64,000 bases of DNA from Methylobacterium sp. J-088 (GTDB lineage: Bacteria > Pseudomonadota > Alphaproteobacteria > Rhizobiales > Beijerinckiaceae): NCBI RefSeq assembly GCF_022829295.1, contig NZ_JAKSYH010000263.1, forward strand, positions 1-64,000. Direction: 5' to 3'. The translations under genes and the position numbers were made by a program. Under the pieces are notes generated by a model. The model was not told the DNA's origin and ran no database searches. It saw only the letters and a list, made by a program, of their open reading frames with translations. Each line of letters opens with the position of its first letter. Position 1 is the stretch's first letter. This document shows, piece by piece, positions 1-7,770 of this stretch.

Positions 1-412
1 CGGGTTGGAAGGGCCGCTCCACGTGGACCGCGGTGCCGCCGAGGCCCCTCACCATCGCAGCGAGTACGTGATCGTCGGCGATCCAGATTGCGTCCGCACC
101 GATCTCGGCCGGAATGTGCCGGTTGCCGATGTGCCAGATGAGGCGCTTGAGGGTCAGATCGTTCGGCGCCCGGATCTCAAGAAGGCGTTCCACCGCCGCT
201 TCGACCCAGACCAAGCGGCCGTCGTCGAGGACGAGGGCGTCGCCGTCCTCCAGCACGGCAGGTGCGGGCAGATCGAGCAGGAAGCCGAGCCCGCCGACGC
301 CCCGCATGGCAACACGCCTCCGATGGCGGTCGCCATGGTCGAGGACCACCCGGTCGATGATCTCGCCGCCCGAGAGGGTATCGCAACGGAGAACGCGGGT
401 GGCGCGGTTCAT
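1..412 (-). CDS. ureE: Urease accessory protein UreE (C-terminus outside window)
   Basis: UreE is the nickel-binding metallochaperone that delivers Ni(II) to apo-urease. The reading frame starts at an ATG (complement 412-410) and runs off the left edge, so about 137 residues are visible. Near residues 90-100 it carries the family signature GNRHIPAEI, followed by IWIADDHVLAAMV, LGG and a PF motif typical of the UreE C-terminal nickel-binding domain; the His-rich tail, if any, is outside. Its ATG overlaps the stop of the preceding mini-ORF (ATGA), so it is probably translated as part of the ureAB-ureC message. The order ureAB-ureC-ureE matches many alphaproteobacterial urease operons. Confidence 0.85.
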   Translation of the reverse strand, partial: MNRATRVLRCDTLSGGEIIDRVVLDHGDRHRRRVAMRGVGGLGFLLDLPAPAVLEDGDALVLDDGRLVWVEAAVERLLEIRAPNDLTLKRLIWHIGNRHIPAEIGADAIWIADDHVLAAMVRGLGGTAVHVERPFQP

Positions 413-558
413 GGCGCCAGGGAACTCAGCTCAAGTGGCATAAAATCCAAGGTCAGCACCTCATCGGTCAGGTTCGGCACATCGCGTTCGTCGAAGCGCA
501 TTTCACGCAGAAGCTGTGCCTGGTCCTTGGCCCAGCCGCTCAAGTCGGCCTTGGTCAT
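409..558 (-). CDS. DUF29-like mini-protein (49 aa) between ureC and ureE
   Basis: A 49-residue ORF fills the gap between ureC and ureE and overlaps the ureE start by four bases (ATGA). Its first 35 residues (MTKADLSGWAKDQAQLLREM...DERDVPNLTDEV) resemble the N-terminus of DUF29 proteins, which open with a WAxxQAxLLRxxRFxxLDxxNLxEEI-type segment and normally run about 150 residues. This one stops soon after, so it is either a truncated DUF29 gene or a reduced stand-alone version. The start is the only ATG before the conserved segment. No function is known for DUF29. The coupling to ureE suggests it is translated. Confidence 0.55.
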   Translation of the reverse strand: MTKADLSGWAKDQAQLLREMRFDERDVPNLTDEVLTLDFMPLELSSLAP

Positions 559-591
559 TCCGAGCCTATTGTTACCTTGACCAATGGAACT

Positions 592-2325
592 TCAAAACAG
601 GAAGTAGCGCTGCGCCATCGGCAGCACCTCGGCGGGCTCGCAGACCAGCAATTCTCCGTCGGCACGAACATCGTAGGTCTCGGGATCGACCTCGATCACC
701 GGTGTGGCATCGTTCAGCACCATGCTGGCCTTGGAGATGCCGCCCCGGACGTTCTCCACCGCGACCAGCTCCTTCTGGACGCCGAGGCGCTCACGCAGGC
801 CGTCCGCGATGGCGGCGCCGGACACGAAGGTGAGGGCGGTGGCAAAGGGCGCCCGGCCGTAGGCGCCGAACATCGGGCGGTAATGCACCGGCTGGGGCGT
901 CGGGATCGAGGCGTTGGGATCACCCATCGGCGCCGCTGCGATGCTGCCGCCCTTGAGGATGAGATCGGGCTTCACCCCGAAGAACGCCGGGGTCCACAGG
1001 ACCAGATCGGCGAGCTTGCCCGGTTCCACCGAACCGATGTGCTTGGAGATCCCGTGCGCGATGGCGGGATTGATCGTGTACTTCGCGATGTAGCGGCGCG
1101 CGCGCAGGTTGTCGGTCCCCGAGCTGTCGCCGGCCAACGCGCCACGCTGCCGTTTCATCTTGTCGGCGGTCTGCCACGTACGAATGATGACCTCGCCGAC
1201 CCGGCCCATGGCCTGGCTGTCCGAGGACATCATCGAGAGTGCGCCGAGATCGTGCAGGATGTCCTCGGCCGCGATGGTCTCGCGCCGGATCCGGCTTTCC
1301 GCGAAGGCAAGGTCTTCTGGGATCGACGGGTCGAGGTGGTGGCACACCATCAGCATATCGAGATGCTCGTCGATGGTGTTGCGCGTGTACGGCCGCGTCG
1401 GGTTGGTGGAGGAGGGCAGCACGTTGGGCAGCCCGGCCACCTTGATGATGTCGGGTGCGTGGCCGCCGCCCGCGCCCTCGGTGTGGAAGGCGTGGATGGT
1501 CCGGCCCTTGAAAGCCGCGATCGTATCCTCGACGAAGCCCGACTCGTTGAGCGTGTCGGTGTGAATCATGACCTGGATGTCGTGGGCGTCGGCCACCGAT
1601 AGGCAGGTATCGATCGCGGCCGGCGTCGTCCCCCAATCCTCGTGGAGCTTCAGCGCACAGGCGCCGGCCCGGACCATCTCGACGAGGCTTTCCGGCCGGG
1701 CGGCGTTGCCCTTGCCGGCAAAGGCGAGGTTCATCGGGAAGGCGTCGGCAGCCTCGATCATCCGGGCGATGTGCCAGGGGCCGGGGGTGCATGTGGTAGC
1801 GAAGGTGCCGTGCGCCGGCCCGGTGCCGCCACCGAGCATCGTGGTGACGCCCGAGCACAAAGCCTCTTCGATCTGCTGCGGGCAAATGAAGTGGATGTGG
1901 CTGTCGAAGCCGCCGGCGGTGAGGATCTTGCCCTCGCCCGCGATGACCTCGGTGCCGGGGCCGACCACGATGTCGACGCCCGGCTGAACGTCCGGATTTC
2001 CGGCCTTGCCAAGCCTGAAGATCCGGCCATGCACGATCCCAACATCGCATTTCACGATGCCCCAGTGATCGAGCACGACGGCATTGGTGATCACGGTGTC
2101 GACGGCACCGCCGGCATTCGTCACCTGGCTCTGGCCCATGCCGTCGCGGATGACCTTGCCGCCGCCGAATTTTACCTCCTCCCCATAGGTGGTGAAATCG
2201 CGCTCGACGGTGATCTCCAGGCTCGTATCGGCGAGGCGGATGCGGTCGCCGACCGTGGGGCCGAACATGTCGGCATAGGCGGCGCGGGGGAGACTCGCTG
2301 GCTTCGGAGTGTTGGCCATGCTCAC
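592..2325 (-). CDS. ureC: Urease subunit alpha
   Basis: Catalytic subunit of the cytoplasmic nickel urease, hydrolysing urea to ammonia and carbamate. The 577-residue product has the expected length. Visible active-site elements include HIHFICPQQ (Ni-binding histidines), KLHEDWG (the lysine that is carbamylated to bridge the nickels), MIHTDTLNESGF, FHTEGAGGGHAPD, the flap segment MVCHHL with the catalytic histidine, and SSDSQAMGRVGEV with the nickel-ligand aspartate. The GTG at 2325 overlaps the ureAB stop as GTGA; an ATG two codons downstream (2319) is an alternative. It lies between ureAB and the DUF29-like/ureE pair, which implies one operon. Confidence 0.97.
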   Translation of the reverse strand: MSMANTPKPASLPRAAYADMFGPTVGDRIRLADTSLEITVERDFTTYGEEVKFGGGKVIRDGMGQSQVTNAGGAVDTVITNAVVLDHWGIVKCDVGIVHGRIFRLGKAGNPDVQPGVDIVVGPGTEVIAGEGKILTAGGFDSHIHFICPQQIEEALCSGVTTMLGGGTGPAHGTFATTCTPGPWHIARMIEAADAFPMNLAFAGKGNAARPESLVEMVRAGACALKLHEDWGTTPAAIDTCLSVADAHDIQVMIHTDTLNESGFVEDTIAAFKGRTIHAFHTEGAGGGHAPDIIKVAGLPNVLPSSTNPTRPYTRNTIDEHLDMLMVCHHLDPSIPEDLAFAESRIRRETIAAEDILHDLGALSMMSSDSQAMGRVGEVIIRTWQTADKMKRQRGALAGDSSGTDNLRARRYIAKYTINPAIAHGISKHIGSVEPGKLADLVLWTPAFFGVKPDLILKGGSIAAAPMGDPNASIPTPQPVHYRPMFGAYGRAPFATALTFVSGAAIADGLRERLGVQKELVAVENVRGGISKASMVLNDATPVIEVDPETYDVRADGELLVCEPAEVLPMAQRYFLF

Positions 2326-2981
2326 AGCTTGCCCATCACGTCGCCACGGAAGCCGTAGACAGTGCGTCCGCCCGAGAGCGGCACCAGCGCAACCTCCCGG
2401 GTCGAGCCGGGCTCGAAACGGACGGCGGTTCCGGGGGCGATGTCGAGGCGTTTGCCGCGGGCTTGCTCGCGCGCGAAGACGAGGCCCGGATTGACTTCGA
2501 AGAAATGATAATGTGATCCGACCTGGATCGGCCGATCGCCCGTGTTGGCGACCTCGATCACGGTGCGTTCCGCGCCGGCGTTGAAGACGATCTCGCCAGG
2601 CAGCGTCGTCACCGAACCGGGCACGTCGGACGAGGCCGCGCCGCGAATCGGGTGATGGACGGTGACCAGCTTGGTTCCGTCCGGGAACGTCGCCTCGACC
2701 TGGATGTCGGAGATCATCTCGGACACACCCTCCATCACTTGATCGACGGTCAGCACGGTGGCGCCCGCCTGCATCAGCTCGGCAACGGTGCGGCCGTCCC
2801 GGGCGCCCTCGACGACAAAGTCGCTGATCAGCGCCACGGCCTCCGGATGGTTGAGCTTCACGCCGCGTGCCAGGCGGTTGCGCGCCACCTGGGCCGCCAT
2901 GGCGATCAGCAGCTTGTCCTTCTCGCGGGGTGTCAGCAGCACGGGCAACCTCGTCGTCGTGACGGCGGGAGCAAGGATCAT
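2322..2981 (-). CDS. ureAB: Urease gamma-beta fusion subunit
   Basis: A single 219-residue chain combines urease gamma (about residues 8-110: LTPREKDKLLI..., NHPEAVALISDFVVEGARDG, VTVHHPI) and beta (about 115-219: PGEIVFNAG, GDRPIQVGSHYHFFEVN, PGTAVRFEPG, GFRGDVMGKL). Most alphaproteobacteria encode these as separate ureA and ureB. The fusion resembles the Helicobacter UreA layout and also occurs in Methylobacterium relatives. The stop overlaps the ureC GTG start. The gene begins 38 bases after the LysR-type regulator ends on the same strand, so read-through or local control by that regulator is possible but not shown. Confidence 0.93.
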   Translation of the reverse strand: MILAPAVTTTRLPVLLTPREKDKLLIAMAAQVARNRLARGVKLNHPEAVALISDFVVEGARDGRTVAELMQAGATVLTVDQVMEGVSEMISDIQVEATFPDGTKLVTVHHPIRGAASSDVPGSVTTLPGEIVFNAGAERTVIEVANTGDRPIQVGSHYHFFEVNPGLVFAREQARGKRLDIAPGTAVRFEPGSTREVALVPLSGGRTVYGFRGDVMGKL

Positions 2982-3019
2982 GCGCGCGGCGCGGTCAAGG
3001 GTGTCGCAGCCGGCTCCGC

Positions 3020-4033
3020 TCAGGGCGTCATGCCGGTAAAGCCGGCGAACAAATCAGGCAGGGGCGCGCCCTTGATGGCGCTCGGCAGGTCCCGAGGGTG
3101 GATGAACGCGTCCTGGAACCAGGGATACCGCTTGGGATCAAAGGCGGCGCGAACCCAGGCGATGGTCCGGCGTACCCGCTCGATCCGTTCGACGTCGGGA
3201 TGGTAAGTCAGCCAGATATCGAGGCTGTACCGGCCGAGATTGTCCACCGGGACGACTCGAGCCCCGATCGCGCTCGCGTAAGTCGGCAGCAGGCCGATCC
3301 CCGCCCCTTTGGCGATCGCCCAATAATACGCGCTGCTGACATTGATCTTCAAAGCAATGGGGATCGAGGCGGGGAAACCGGGGATGTCGCGGTTGTAATC
3401 CTCCAGGCGGATCGTCTGGCTGCTTGCCTGAACAACAATCCTGTGGCGCGCGAGATCCTCCGGAGCCGCGGGAAGACCGTAGGTCTCCTCGTACTCCCTG
3501 GCCGCGTAGGGGAGCAGATGGATCCGCCCGAGCTTGACGATCCTCAAGTCTGGGCTGGTTGGCCGCGTCAGCTGGATCGCGATGTCGGCTTCGAGCCGAA
3601 GGACATCGGCGGATTCCATCGCGCAGCGTAGATCGACGGTGAGGCGCGGGTTCGCCCGCTGGAACTCGACCAGCCGCGGCGCGAGCCAGAAAGCACCGAG
3701 CCCCTCGGTGACCGCGATCCGAACCTCCCCGGCTTCTGAGAACGGCGCCGACTCGCCCGCCCGAACAAGCCCGAACGCTGCCTCCTCCATGCGGCTGGCG
3801 GCATCCAAGATCGCGCGTCCCTCAGCGGTCAGGCGAATGCCGTCCACGTGGCGGGTGAGCAGGGGCGCGCCGATCAGGGCTTCGAGATCGCCGACCCTCC
3901 GGCGGACCGAGTTGACCGACACGCCGAGTTGGGCGGCCGCCGACCGGAAGCTCCCGGCGCGTTCGAGGATCAGGAACACCCGGATGCTCTGCCAGTCGGG
4001 CATGGCGCCCAAGGCTGCCGCGACCTGTTCCAT
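3020..4033 (-). CDS. LysR-type transcriptional regulator
   Basis: A 337-residue LysR-family protein. The N-terminal winged helix-turn-helix spans about residues 14-75 (IRVFLILERAGSFRSAAAQLGVSVNSVRRRVGDLEALIGAPLLTRH), followed by a linker helix and an effector-binding domain from about 100 to 300 (VRIAVTEGLGAFWLAPRLVEF). The ligand cannot be read from sequence. It lies upstream of ureAB on the same strand and divergent from the GNAT/isochorismatase genes, so either unit could be its target. A perfect TGTTCC/GGAACA palindrome covers its start codon, which suggests autoregulation. Confidence 0.88.
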   Translation of the reverse strand: MEQVAAALGAMPDWQSIRVFLILERAGSFRSAAAQLGVSVNSVRRRVGDLEALIGAPLLTRHVDGIRLTAEGRAILDAASRMEEAAFGLVRAGESAPFSEAGEVRIAVTEGLGAFWLAPRLVEFQRANPRLTVDLRCAMESADVLRLEADIAIQLTRPTSPDLRIVKLGRIHLLPYAAREYEETYGLPAAPEDLARHRIVVQASSQTIRLEDYNRDIPGFPASIPIALKINVSSAYYWAIAKGAGIGLLPTYASAIGARVVPVDNLGRYSLDIWLTYHPDVERIERVRRTIAWVRAAFDPKRYPWFQDAFIHPRDLPSAIKGAPLPDLFAGFTGMTP

Positions 4034-4053
4034 TTACGGAACACCCCTGTTCC
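4026..4053. promoter_or_regulatory. Palindrome TGTTCC-N6-GGAACA plus extra half-site at the LysR start
   Basis: A perfect six-base inverted repeat, TGTTCC (4026-4031) and GGAACA (4038-4043), spans the LysR initiation codon (complement 4033-4031). A further direct TGTTCC lies at 4048-4053. The site is in the short divergent region before the GNAT gene. LysR regulators bind dyads with T-N11-A spacing, usually near their own promoter, so this is a plausible operator for that protein. No -10/-35 pair was assigned. Confidence 0.45.
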
Positions 4054-4130
4054 AATTTTTGCACATACAGCGCGAGCGCTAGATGCGAAGTGCTGAACCG
4101 TCAATCCGCAGGCGAATGTTAGGTCATCCG

Positions 4131-5381
4131 ATGACGGTGCACATCGATCGATCCCTATTCGTTGCCGGAGACCCGGCACGACTTGATCCGTCCCAGATCT
4201 CCCCACGGCACCGGCATGACCTCGGCGCCCTCCGGATCGATCGGTTGGCCCGCCATCTGGTGATCTTCATGCCTGCGCCGGGCGACCTCGATCGGCTCAT
4301 CGCGGCCGCTGGGACCGACCTGCCGGATCTTGCGCCGCTCCGGACCGCGCAGCGGGTGATGTCGCACAATCCAGATAGCGTCTTGGCGATTGCGCAGCGT
4401 CACAAGTTCGACGCTGCGGCACCCCAGGGTGAGGGCTTCGTCGCCTGCTTGATGTTGAACGCGGCAGGGCTCTCCGCACTCAAGGCGGGCACTTTCGACG
4501 CGGCCGAGCCGCCGGTGGCGATGCTCGCGGGTCAGCACGAACGTCCGGCGGGCATCTATGTCTGGGCGGTCTATGCGCGCCGACGCTTAGCCGGCGGAGT
4601 CGGGTTGGTTTTCGATCGCCTGTCCAGCCCGAACTATCAGGGCGTCGATTTCTACGCCCGCGCCGCCACGCCGGAGGGTGCCGCGCTTCTGACGACGCTG
4701 GGCTTCGCTCCGCCGAGCGCTGCGCAGGGCGGCCTCTACCACTTCGCCCGCGGATCGAAGCCCGAGGCCGCGCCGAGCTACGACAGCCACCGCCCCGGCG
4801 GCCATGGAACCAGCGTCGCCGTGGCGCGGAGCATGGAGGATCTCGCCCGTGTCATCGCCCTGCGCTCCGCCGTCTACATGGCCGAGCAGGCCTGCCCGTA
4901 CGAGGAGGAGTTCGACGGCAACGACCTCTCGGCCACCCACCTGATCGGCTACGTCGGCGACGAGCCCGCCGGCTGCCTGCGTATCCGCTTCTTCGCGGAT
5001 TTCGCCAAGATCGAACGTTTGGCGGTGCGGGCCGAATATCGCAACACCCGCATGGCCTTCGCCCTGGTTCGCGCCGGCATCGAACTCGCCCGGGTCAAGG
5101 GCTACCGCCGCCTCTACGGTCACGCGCAGAAGCGCCTGGTCGGCTTCTGGAGCCGCTTCGGCTTCCGGGTGTTCGAGGGCGCTCAGGAATTGGTCTTCTC
5201 CGACTTCGACTACGTTGAGATGCTGCTCGAAGCCGAGCGCCACCCTCAGGCCATTAGCATCGGCGTCGATCCCTACGTCATCATCCGGCCGGAGGGGCGT
5301 TGGCACCGGGCGGGTGCACTCGACCGCTCGCGGACCCGCGCCGTGACCCGGCCCTCCATCGACAGGACGGCTGCCCTGTGA
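4131..5381 (+). CDS. GNAT-family protein with C-terminal acetyltransferase domain
   Basis: The best start gives 416 residues (MTVHIDRSLF...); an in-frame ATG 48 bases upstream is less likely because it extends into the divergent promoter region. The C-terminal half (about residues 220-370) has a GNAT fold signature: AGCLRIRFFADFAKIERLAVRAEYRNTRMAFALVRAGIE (strand 4 and the acetyl-CoA P-loop region), then GYRRLYGHAQ and WSRFGFR. The N-terminal half contains GGVGLVFDRLSSPNYQGVDFY and a second TLGF motif, so it may be a degenerate second GNAT domain. Substrate unknown. Its stop overlaps the isochorismatase-family start (GTGA). Confidence 0.75.
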   Translation: MTVHIDRSLFVAGDPARLDPSQISPRHRHDLGALRIDRLARHLVIFMPAPGDLDRLIAAAGTDLPDLAPLRTAQRVMSHNPDSVLAIAQRHKFDAAAPQGEGFVACLMLNAAGLSALKAGTFDAAEPPVAMLAGQHERPAGIYVWAVYARRRLAGGVGLVFDRLSSPNYQGVDFYARAATPEGAALLTTLGFAPPSAAQGGLYHFARGSKPEAAPSYDSHRPGGHGTSVAVARSMEDLARVIALRSAVYMAEQACPYEEEFDGNDLSATHLIGYVGDEPAGCLRIRFFADFAKIERLAVRAEYRNTRMAFALVRAGIELARVKGYRRLYGHAQKRLVGFWSRFGFRVFEGAQELVFSDFDYVEMLLEAERHPQAISIGVDPYVIIRPEGRWHRAGALDRSRTRAVTRPSIDRTAAL

Positions 5382-5992
5382 CGCGCCAGATCAATCCGGC
5401 GCTCTACCGGCGACCGCGCAGCGTCCCGGTGCTGGTGCTGGTCGACATGCAGCAAGAATACGAGGTCGTGGGCCGGCCGCTGGCGCTTCCGAGCATCGGC
5501 CCGGCGCTCTCGAATTGCCGGCTTGCCCTCGACCATGCCCGAGAAAGCGGCATCCAGGTCGCCTACGTCCGCTGGATCGGGGGGCCGCTGTTCCAGGCGG
5601 GCACCCGCTTCGCCCGCTGGATCGAGGGCTTCGAGCCGCAGGGCTGCGACATGATCTTCGATCGGGACCGGCCCTCCTGCTACGCCAGCCCCGCCTTCGC
5701 CGACGTGATGGAGCGGGGCTCTCCGCCACTGGTCATCGCGGGCTTCGCCGGCGAGGCCGCATGCCTCGCCACCGCAATCGACGGCTTCCACCGCGGCCAG
5801 GACATCACCTTCCTGAGCGACGCCTCGGCGAGCCACGGCCTCGACGGGATCACCCCCGCCGATATCCACCGTTCGGTCAGCGCGGTCCTGCGCGCCTTCG
5901 GCGATGTCATGAGCACCCAAAGCTGGATTGCTGCTTCGTCACCCTTCAGCCCGACTGCGTTCGCCCCCAACTCGACCCATGCCAATGATTGA
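5378..5992 (+). CDS. Isochorismatase-family cysteine hydrolase
   Basis: A 204-residue member of the isochorismatase-like superfamily (nicotinamidase, N-carbamoylsarcosine amidase and relatives). The strand-1 motif VPVLVLVDMQQEYE supplies the catalytic aspartate. VIAGFAGEAACLATAIDGFHRG matches the segment that normally carries the cis-peptide and catalytic cysteine (C near residue 129). The GTG start overlaps the GNAT stop, which supports translational coupling and removes an upstream in-frame ATG that would sit deep inside the GNAT gene. Together with the GNAT gene it may act on an N-acyl or amide substrate; the substrate is not identifiable. Confidence 0.8.
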   Translation: MTRQINPALYRRPRSVPVLVLVDMQQEYEVVGRPLALPSIGPALSNCRLALDHARESGIQVAYVRWIGGPLFQAGTRFARWIEGFEPQGCDMIFDRDRPSCYASPAFADVMERGSPPLVIAGFAGEAACLATAIDGFHRGQDITFLSDASASHGLDGITPADIHRSVSAVLRAFGDVMSTQSWIAASSPFSPTAFAPNSTHAND

Positions 5993-6203
5993 TCGAATCC
6001 AGAACGACGGTGCCGGCGATGCAGCTTTGCGCGCGGGCGATACCGAGATCGACCTCCGCCTTGGACATCACGCGATCGAACTCCTCCAGGCGGCCAGAGA
6101 AGCCGGGGATCCCGCGCTGATCGCCCATGCCGAGGCCATGGCCATGGCTGTGGGGTTCGCGCTGGCATCCCGGGTCGAGGATAGTGTTTCGCACGAGGGG
6201 TGA
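5985..6203 (+). CDS. Small hypothetical protein (72 aa) coupled to the isochorismatase gene
   Basis: A 72-residue ORF starting with MIDRIQN whose ATG lies eight bases inside the end of the upstream hydrolase gene. The product is acidic and predicted mostly helical (IDLRLGHHAIELLQAAREAGDPALIAHAEAMAMAVGFAL). No family is recognised. Overlap with the upstream gene and normal codon use are the only support; it could also be a chance frame. Confidence 0.4.
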   Translation: MIDRIQNDGAGDAALRAGDTEIDLRLGHHAIELLQAAREAGDPALIAHAEAMAMAVGFALASRVEDSVSHEG

Positions 6204-6555
6204 GCCGTGGGCGATCCCCCTGCGATCGCTGCACGACCGTGCGGCTGCCGTCGCCGAATGAGGCGCAAACCCCGTGTCTTGTGTGGGCTTGCGACTTCAC
6301 ATGATGCCGGGCGCCTCAAGCCGGTGCGGGGACCCAGAACCCCTGGCCCCGCGTGCCAGCTCAGGTGTCATCGCAGGATTCGACCCCGAAATGTGGATGT
6401 CGTAGCCCGCATGGGGAAAATGGTCCCGTCGCGCTCACCGACCCTTTCGCCAGACGACCGACATGTACCGTGCGCATCGCAATCGGACACAGCGCGAAGA
6501 CATCGCGCAGACGCGCGCTCTCACGCCGAACCGGCGTCCGCGTACAGCCCTTGGA
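6204..6555. other. Intergenic stretch, no gene seen
   Basis: About 350 bases between the GNAT/isochorismatase unit and a small minus-strand ORF. Open frames on both strands here are arginine- and proline-rich with no good ribosome binding site. No tRNA, repeat or clear terminator was found. Confidence 0.5.
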
Positions 6556-6735
6556 CTAGGCCCGCTCGTCCTCGCCGCAGACCAGCCGCATCGTGCGCAG
6601 CCGTTCCGTGCGCTCGTCGCGCGCCTGCCGATTCATGTCGAGGGCGTGCCAAAGCGCGATCGTGGCGGGGTCGCGCCGCAACGCATCGTGGGCGTCGACA
6701 TCGCGGGGCGATAGGGTTTTATCGACGGCGTCCAT
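6556..6735 (-). CDS. Small hypothetical protein (59 aa)
   Basis: A 59-residue ORF starting MDAVDKTLSPRDVDAHDALRRDP. The ATG is preceded by GGAAAG with six intervening bases, a good ribosome binding site that favours this start over a longer frame beginning about 100 bases upstream. The product is charged and helical (ALWHALDMNRQARDERTERLRTM) with no signal peptide or membrane segment. No family is recognised. It is isolated in a gene-poor region. Confidence 0.45.
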   Translation of the reverse strand: MDAVDKTLSPRDVDAHDALRRDPATIALWHALDMNRQARDERTERLRTMRLVCGEDERA

Positions 6736-7160
6736 CGTAAGCTTTCCGTGCTTCGATCCGCTGTCCGCTACAGGCCAGCGCCCAGCCGGTCCAGCTCGAC
6801 CTGCCCAAGGTATTCGACAAAGGGCCCCCATCGTCACGCGGAAAGCGGCTCAGGCCGCAGATGCGACGCCGCGCCGGCTCGGCTGTGCTGATGGACAAAT
6901 AACAGCTGAACCACAAATAAAGCGACTTGGCCGCCTCTGATTGCGAAGTTTTAACAACACGAAAGCGAGGTAAATCTGGTCGTCGGCGGGGAAAGCGACC
7001 ATCTATTGTCGGATAGAGTGGACCCGAGCCTCGGACAAGCCCGACGCTGCGTTTCTAGGCCACGCGGTGACAGAAACATCTCGGACACCGGAGCACTTTA
7101 CAGACTTGCGCCGTGAGCAGCCCGCGCCCGGATCGCCGGACGCTCCACGAGCGCGGCGAC
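6736..7160. other. Intergenic stretch, no gene seen
   Basis: About 425 bases with locally lower GC around 6890-6980 (for example ACAAATAACAGC and GTTTTAACAACACG). This may hold the promoter of the 59-aa ORF, but no convincing -35/-10 pair or structured RNA was recognised. Confidence 0.45.
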
Positions 7161-7388
7161 TCAAGCCTGGGATCCGGTCAACGTGGCGATGACGGCTTCG
7201 ATCACATCGATCTGCTGCTGCACCGCCACGAAGCGCGGCCCGGCCTCGGATCCGTCGCCGAGAACGAACGAGCCCTTCTGCCGCCGCGTCTCGCGCAGCT
7301 TTCGCACCGACGCTACGATGATCTGCCGCTCCTCGACGAGCGCGGCACGCAGTTCGTTCAACCCGTCCAGTTCCAGCGTCTGGGCCAT
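7161..7388 (-). CDS. Small predicted helical protein (75 aa)
   Basis: A 75-residue ORF beginning MAQTLELDGLNELRAALVEERQIIVASVRKLRET. The heptad-like spacing of leucine, isoleucine and valine, and a second helix at the C-terminus (FVAVQQQIDVIEAVIATLTGS), suggest a short helical hairpin or coiled coil. An upstream in-frame ATG exists, but the extra 33 residues look unstructured. No family is recognised. Codon use is like that of neighbouring genes, which supports a real gene. Confidence 0.5.
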   Translation of the reverse strand: MAQTLELDGLNELRAALVEERQIIVASVRKLRETRRQKGSFVLGDGSEAGPRFVAVQQQIDVIEAVIATLTGSQA

Positions 7389-7770
7389 GCAGCTTTCGGA
7401 TTTTGGAACGGCATCGCGACCGCGATGGCCTGAGGGAGAGAGGGATGCGGAGGCGTCGAAGCTATTCTGCTGCACTCTCATTTGCACCTGCTCGGTGCGT
7501 TCTCGGTGTTCGGTGGAGCGCGCGGCGTGGGATTTACGCCTCCGGATTCATGATAGGCGATCCGGAAAAAGGGATGGCATAAAACCGGCGCGGTACAATG
7601 CTCTCGTATCGCTGTTGAGATTCGCGAACAGGCTTCTCGCAGCGGTCGGCGTCGCGCAGGATCAGCCAGGTCAATCGACCGCATCGGTGACGATCGCTCG
7701 GATTGTATGCTAATGAATGCAAAATACGTCAATCCGCTCGACGGGCGGCTCGGAGAGCGGGCGTGAACGC
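7389..7770. other. Intergenic region upstream of the RND efflux operon
   Basis: About 380 bases lie between the 75-aa ORF and the efflux adaptor gene. A seven-base inverted repeat, TCCGGAT (7541-7547) and ATCCGGA (7560-7566), with a 12-base loop is followed by an A-run. It could be a regulatory hairpin or, read on the minus strand, a weak one. The efflux promoter is presumably here, but no regulator gene is adjacent and no operator was identified. Confidence 0.4.

Noticed and set aside
920..2050. A long alternative minus-strand frame inside ureC.
   Set aside because: It is an Arg/His/Pro-rich shadow of ureC in another frame; ureC has all catalytic motifs.
4048..4065. A TGT-N12-ACA match upstream of the GNAT gene, resembling a PpsR site.
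   Set aside because: Only the outer TGT and ACA match; the TGTCA/TGACA arms are absent and no photosynthesis gene is near. It is part of the TGTTCC cluster instead.
6207..6740. Plus-strand frames in the gap after the isochorismatase unit.
   Set aside because: Arg/Pro-rich composition, no ribosome binding site, and conflict with the better supported 59-aa ORF on the other strand.
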